DNA from: DTYU01 sp040757355
GTDB lineage: Bacteria > Bacillota > Desulfotomaculia > Desulfotomaculales > Ammonificaceae
Direction: 5' to 3'
Length of the DNA: 17,398 nt
Assembly: GCA_040757355.1 (NCBI GenBank)
Contig: JBFLWY010000044.1
Coordinates: 1 to 17,398, forward strand
The notes under the pieces are model-generated. The model did no database searches. It was not told the DNA's origin and saw only the letters and a list, made by a program, of their open reading frames with translations. Position numbers and translations under genes: made by a program. This document shows, piece by piece, positions 13,857-17,398 of the stretch; the first letter of the stretch is position 1; each line of letters begins with the position of its first letter.

Positions 13857-16360
13857 AATATTCGCTAAATGAGTGCATTGCGCGTCCGAAGTATGAAGCA
13901 GGCAGGGTATATCCCTTGACTGAACATCTATTGTCAGTGGCGTGGGCGATGGGTGACCCCGGCGGTGACGAGTCCGAAAAGTTAAGGTTTTTGGCTGGCC
14001 TTCTGCATGACGCGGGTAAAGCGCATAATGCCTGGCAGGATTATATTCGCCTTCCCGCCGACAAACGGAGAAAAGGTGTCCCTCATGCCTTTGCCGGTGC
14101 GATGCTTTTCGCCCTAACGTTGGACGAGTTGTTGTCGGTTTGGTCCATACAGCGGCAGGAGAAAGGTCAACTGCTTCATCTTGGAATTCAGCTTATTTAT
14201 TCGATTTATAACCATCATGGAAGAATTGATGATACATGCGGGGATATGCCGCCATGGCAGGCCGATTTTTCACCGAAAGAATTGTTATCATGTGACCTCA
14301 ATGGCCTGTGTGATTTGGCACGTGGTTATTGCGGGCAGTTGGAGTCACTATGTGGGAATATGAACGAGGACTACCTTAAGAAAAGGTTCCGGAATATATC
14401 AGCCTCTTGGGTTAAATGGCAAAATGGGGCGCTCGGTAGTGTCTGCCGTAAGCAGCGATCTGGAAATCTCTATGTTCAGAGTGCGCGCCTTTGTCTTGCA
14501 AACACCATGGAAAACCACCGCTTGATAGCTGGAGACCGTTTGCATGCCGCTGGTTTGGATGCTGTTTCAGTCAAAGAAGGGGTTGGAGCAGAAAAAGTGC
14601 CCCTCCAGTGCTTGCAAAGGCTTGACGATGTCACAACAGGGAAGGGGATTATTGCCCCTTCCCGGGCTGCGGCCATATTAGAAAAATTAGCCGAGTTTTG
14701 CGTCCGGCGCCGGGAACAACTGGCAGGAAGTGGGGCTCAAGTATCGCTCTTGGAAAAACGGGAAGACTGCCGTCGCACTGCGCTAATAAACTTTAAGCGT
14801 GCGCGGGATGCTCGCATATTTACTCTCGAATTACCTACAGGGTACGGAAAAACCCTGTCGTCGTTGAGCGTTGCACTGGAAGCAATCGCCGGGGGCTCAT
14901 GCCGGCGGATCATTTATGTTGCTCCTTATATTTCAATTCTCTCCCAGGCAGCCGCCGAAATAGTGAAAGCTACGGGACTCGAAGTGGCTCTACACCATCA
15001 TTTATCCGCTTTAATGAATGCTTTATCGGAAGTTGAACAAGACGATGAGGGAAACATAGCGATAGAAGCATGGCTGGCGCCGGTGGTGGCTACAACGTAT
15101 AACCAGTTTTTCCGGGCGCTTTTCCCGGTCCGTGCACAGCATACTTTACGCTTGCTCGGACTGAAAGATGCTTTTGTAATTATCGATGAACCGCAAGGCG
15201 TTGCCGCTACCTCATGGAATCCCTTCCTAACGTTCTTGGAAGCTGCTGCCGCCGAACTTGGCTGCCGTATACTATTTACTACAGCGACCCTTCCTGAACT
15301 TGCCGGAGGCATACTGGAATCTGCTTCTGTTTCACTAGGGCGGGAGGAGCCGTTATTCAACCGCTACCTGGTGAAGCTTATTGGTGAGTTGGATGAGGAG
15401 AGTTTGGCCGGTGAAGTTGAAAACGCCTTCCGGGAAGGACATACAGTAGCGGTGATCCTGAACACCATTTCGGATGCGGCGATGGTATACAACCATGTGA
15501 AAAAGGGTTTAGAGAGCGAAACAGATGCCAAGCTGTTTTTCTTATCCGGGCGGCTTACATCGCTACATAAACGCCGGCGTATTGCTGAAATTAAATCCGC
15601 TCTTGAATCAAAAAAACGGGTGGTTGTAGTCTGCACACAGGTGCTGGAGGCGGGAGTGGATCTGAGTTTTCGCATTGTTTTTCGGGCTTTGCCGGTAATT
15701 CCTTCTGTTGTGCAGGCTGCCGGTCGTTGCAACCGTCACGGTGAAAACGAAACAGGTACAGTCTTGCTCTTTAAATTCCGGCGCGGCGGTACGATGGAGA
15801 CCCGCGGTTTTGTGTACAGGGATAAGGACCAGCGGGAAGTAACCGATCAATGTCTCGTTGAGTACCCGGGCTTTGAAGAGTCGGCTTCTACAACCGTTGT
15901 TGCGGAATACTACCGTAAGTGTTTTCAGCGCAATACCAATCAGGCGTTCTTGCAGAAAATTGAAGAAGCAGCCAACGGGCACTGGAGTGCGCTTGCGGGT
16001 ATCGAACCATTTGGTGCTGAGGTTTTTGAGTATGGGGTTTTTGTCCCTCTTTATTTCGGTGATTTGCCGGATTTTGTTGCACAAGCTTTTGAACATTTCC
16101 GGGTCTCAGGTCCTGAGGCACTCTGGAATCTTTACACTTCACGCGGTTTCTTATCCAGTCTGGGATTTAACGAAAGGAAACGTTTTATGGCGCTTATGTA
16201 CCAGTTCATTGTCCAGGTGTCCGAGAAGGCGGCTGCCGAGATAGGCGAGCGGGTCGGCGACAGGATGCTGCTCCGGTTGAGATATCCATCTTTATATAAA
16301 GAGGATACAGGTTTATCGCTCTTGTCGGCTGACAAGCCCTTCGATGAGCAATTTATTTAG
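13844..16360 (+). CDS. cas3: Cas3, HD nuclease-helicase of type I-B
   Basis: 838 residues with both parts in one chain. HD nuclease: FLAGLLHDAGKAH with H55-D56, PHAFAGAM and YNHHGRIDD. Helicase: Walker A TGYGKT (332-337), DExx box IIDEPQ (D448, E449), motif III FTTATLP, motif VI QAAGRCNRHG (624-633). All key residues seen are present, so target DNA unwinding and shredding after Cascade recruitment should be functional. This also means the regulatory RNA must rely on partial pairing to avoid self-cleavage. Start ATG 13844 lies inside cas5 with a 13-nt overlap; a GGCGAGGTGG purine-rich stretch precedes it. Length is usual for I-B Cas3. Confidence 0.96.
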   Translation: MPLVKYSLNECIARPKYEAGRVYPLTEHLLSVAWAMGDPGGDESEKLRFLAGLLHDAGKAHNAWQDYIRLPADKRRKGVPHAFAGAMLFALTLDELLSVWSIQRQEKGQLLHLGIQLIYSIYNHHGRIDDTCGDMPPWQADFSPKELLSCDLNGLCDLARGYCGQLESLCGNMNEDYLKKRFRNISASWVKWQNGALGSVCRKQRSGNLYVQSARLCLANTMENHRLIAGDRLHAAGLDAVSVKEGVGAEKVPLQCLQRLDDVTTGKGIIAPSRAAAILEKLAEFCVRRREQLAGSGAQVSLLEKREDCRRTALINFKRARDARIFTLELPTGYGKTLSSLSVALEAIAGGSCRRIIYVAPYISILSQAAAEIVKATGLEVALHHHLSALMNALSEVEQDDEGNIAIEAWLAPVVATTYNQFFRALFPVRAQHTLRLLGLKDAFVIIDEPQGVAATSWNPFLTFLEAAAAELGCRILFTTATLPELAGGILESASVSLGREEPLFNRYLVKLIGELDEESLAGEVENAFREGHTVAVILNTISDAAMVYNHVKKGLESETDAKLFFLSGRLTSLHKRRRIAEIKSALESKKRVVVVCTQVLEAGVDLSFRIVFRALPVIPSVVQAAGRCNRHGENETGTVLLFKFRRGGTMETRGFVYRDKDQREVTDQCLVEYPGFEESASTTVVAEYYRKCFQRNTNQAFLQKIEEAANGHWSALAGIEPFGAEVFEYGVFVPLYFGDLPDFVAQAFEHFRVSGPEALWNLYTSRGFLSSLGFNERKRFMALMYQFIVQVSEKAAAEIGERVGDRMLLRLRYPSLYKEDTGLSLLSADKPFDEQFI

Positions 16361-16372
16361 GGGTTGACCGAG

Positions 16373-16873
16373 ATGGGGGAAATCAGCGTCAGCGGAACGC
16401 TTATATGGTATTATTACATCTGCCCCCGGGAGGTCTGGCTTATTACGCATCAGTTAACGCCCGACCAGGACGATACTAATGTGGCGCTGGGAAGGTTTAT
16501 CGACGAAACATCGTATGCGAGGGAGAAAAAGCAATTAGTCGTTGGCTCTTCTAAAATAGACGTATACCGGTTTGCCGAGGGTGAGCTTGTCGTGGGCGAG
16601 GTGAAAAAGAGCTCCCGGTACCGCAAAAGTGCCCGAATGCAGTTGGCCTTTTACCTCAAAGAACTTGCGGCGCATGGGATAGATGCCAGGGGGGAGTTGC
16701 GCTTTCCCAAGGAGAAAATCCGGGAAGAGGTTGTTCTTGATTCGAATGTAATGGCTGAATTGGAAAAGGCTGAGCACGAGATTTTGAAACTTGTGGATAT
16801 GGAGAAACCGCCGCCACCGACGAAAAACCGGTTTTGCAAGAAGTGTGCTTACGCGGAATTTTGCTGGGTTTGA
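16373..16873 (+). CDS. cas4: Cas4, RecB-like nuclease with Fe-S cysteines (adaptation)
   Basis: 166 residues from ATG 16373; TTG 16364 lies in frame upstream, but GGGG at 16360-16363 fits the ATG better (9-nt spacer). Four iron-sulphur cysteines are visible: C17 (YICPREVW) and C155-x2-C158-x5-C164 at the C-terminus. The RecB-type active site shows D63 (KIDVYR) and E76-V-K78 (GEVKKS), followed by the MQLAFYL helix. Cas4 works with Cas1-Cas2 to select PAM-containing prespacers and trim them before integration. It starts 12 nt after cas3 and leads into cas1, so the adaptation module is part of the same operon. Confidence 0.95.
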   Translation: MGEISVSGTLIWYYYICPREVWLITHQLTPDQDDTNVALGRFIDETSYAREKKQLVVGSSKIDVYRFAEGELVVGEVKKSSRYRKSARMQLAFYLKELAAHGIDARGELRFPKEKIREEVVLDSNVMAELEKAEHEILKLVDMEKPPPPTKNRFCKKCAYAEFCWV

Positions 16874-16930
16874 ACGGAATAGGGTTTGAAGAAGGACGAA
16901 TTAGGAAAGCAGTAAGGGGAAACCAATTCG

Positions 16931-17398
16931 ATGAAGAAGACTTTCTACGTGTTTTCTTCCGGCGCTTTCAGACGCCGCGATAACACGCTGTATTTTGAGA
17001 CCGAGGATAACGAGAGGCGGTTTATTCCGGTTGAGGATACTTCGGAAATAGTAGTCTTTGGGGAAGTAGACGTTAACAAACGCTTTCTGGAGTTTCTTTC
17101 CCAGAACGAGATCATTTTGCACTACTTCAGTCATTACGGCTATTACATGGGAAGCTTTTATCCGCGGGAGCATTTAAACTCCGGTTATATGATTCTTAAA
17201 CAGGCCGAACATTATCTTGATGAAATCAAACGGCGTAGTATCGCACGGCGTTTTATAGAAGGAGCCGTAAAAAATATCTTGCGGGTTTTAAAATACTATG
17301 ACAATCGGGGTAAGAACGTCAGTGACCGTATTACCGTGATCGAAAATCTGTTGCCGGCCATAAATGAATGCGGCGATATCCCGGCTTTGATGGCGGTG
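16931..17398 (+). CDS. cas1: Cas1 integrase, type I-B (3' part beyond window)
   Basis: First 156 codons; the frame is still open at the last base. KKTFYVFSSGAFRRRDNTLY and ERRFIPVEDTSEIVVFGEVD form the N-terminal beta domain, followed by LSQNEIILHYFSHYGYYMGS and FYPREHLNSGYMILKQAEHY, a typical type I-B Cas1 pattern. The catalytic Glu/His/Asp of the C-terminal helical domain are not yet reached. AAGGGG at 16914-16919 precedes the ATG. Cas1 with Cas2 integrates new spacers; cas2 and the array leader are expected just to the right. Confidence 0.95.
   Translation, partial: MKKTFYVFSSGAFRRRDNTLYFETEDNERRFIPVEDTSEIVVFGEVDVNKRFLEFLSQNEIILHYFSHYGYYMGSFYPREHLNSGYMILKQAEHYLDEIKRRSIARRFIEGAVKNILRVLKYYDNRGKNVSDRITVIENLLPAINECGDIPALMAV

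Overview
This window is almost entirely one CRISPR-Cas defence island, read left to right with every recognised gene on the + strand. Gene content (a Cmr complex next to a cas6-cas8b-cas7-cas5-cas3-cas4-cas1 operon), strong GGAGG-type ribosome binding sites, frequent GTG/TTG starts and mid-to-high GC suggest a Clostridia-type Firmicute, perhaps thermophilic (Desulfotomaculum/Moorella-like). That placement is inference from gene style; the window holds no rRNA or housekeeping gene.

Region 1 (2-5041) is a type III-B operon: the 3' part of cmr2/cas10 with an intact GGDD cyclase motif, then cmr3, cmr4, cmr5 and cmr6, mostly coupled by 4-nt overlaps. cmr1 and the start of cmr2 must lie to the left. 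Region 2 (5145-8748) holds its ancillary genes: a CARF protein fused to a RelE-like mRNA interferase domain (Cami1-like), a GC-rich cas6, a decayed CARF gene and a CARF-HEPN ribonuclease (Cas02710 family). Cas10 would make cyclic oligoadenylate on target RNA binding, and the CARF proteins would respond by cutting RNA or blocking translation.

Region 3 (8749-9220) has no intact protein gene but holds the most interesting signal. It contains a promoter (TTGCCC-18 bp-TATAAT, 9004-9033), two degenerate CRISPR repeats (9099-9128 and about 9144-9177) and, between them, a short spacer-like segment. The first 17 nt of that segment match 16/17 to the minus strand at 8981-8997, just upstream of the -35 box. 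The only mismatch is spacer position 6, which is not read in type I Cascade complexes, and the flanking trinucleotide is TTA, a plausible type I-B PAM. This looks like a crRNA-like regulatory RNA (CreR/CreA type) that would bring the type I-B Cascade to the promoter of its own operon.

Region 4 (9221-17398) is the type I-B operon: a second cas6, cas8b, cas7, cas5, cas3 (HD plus helicase), cas4 and the 5' part of cas1, cut by the window edge. No true CRISPR array is present; arrays and cas2 presumably lie to the right or elsewhere.
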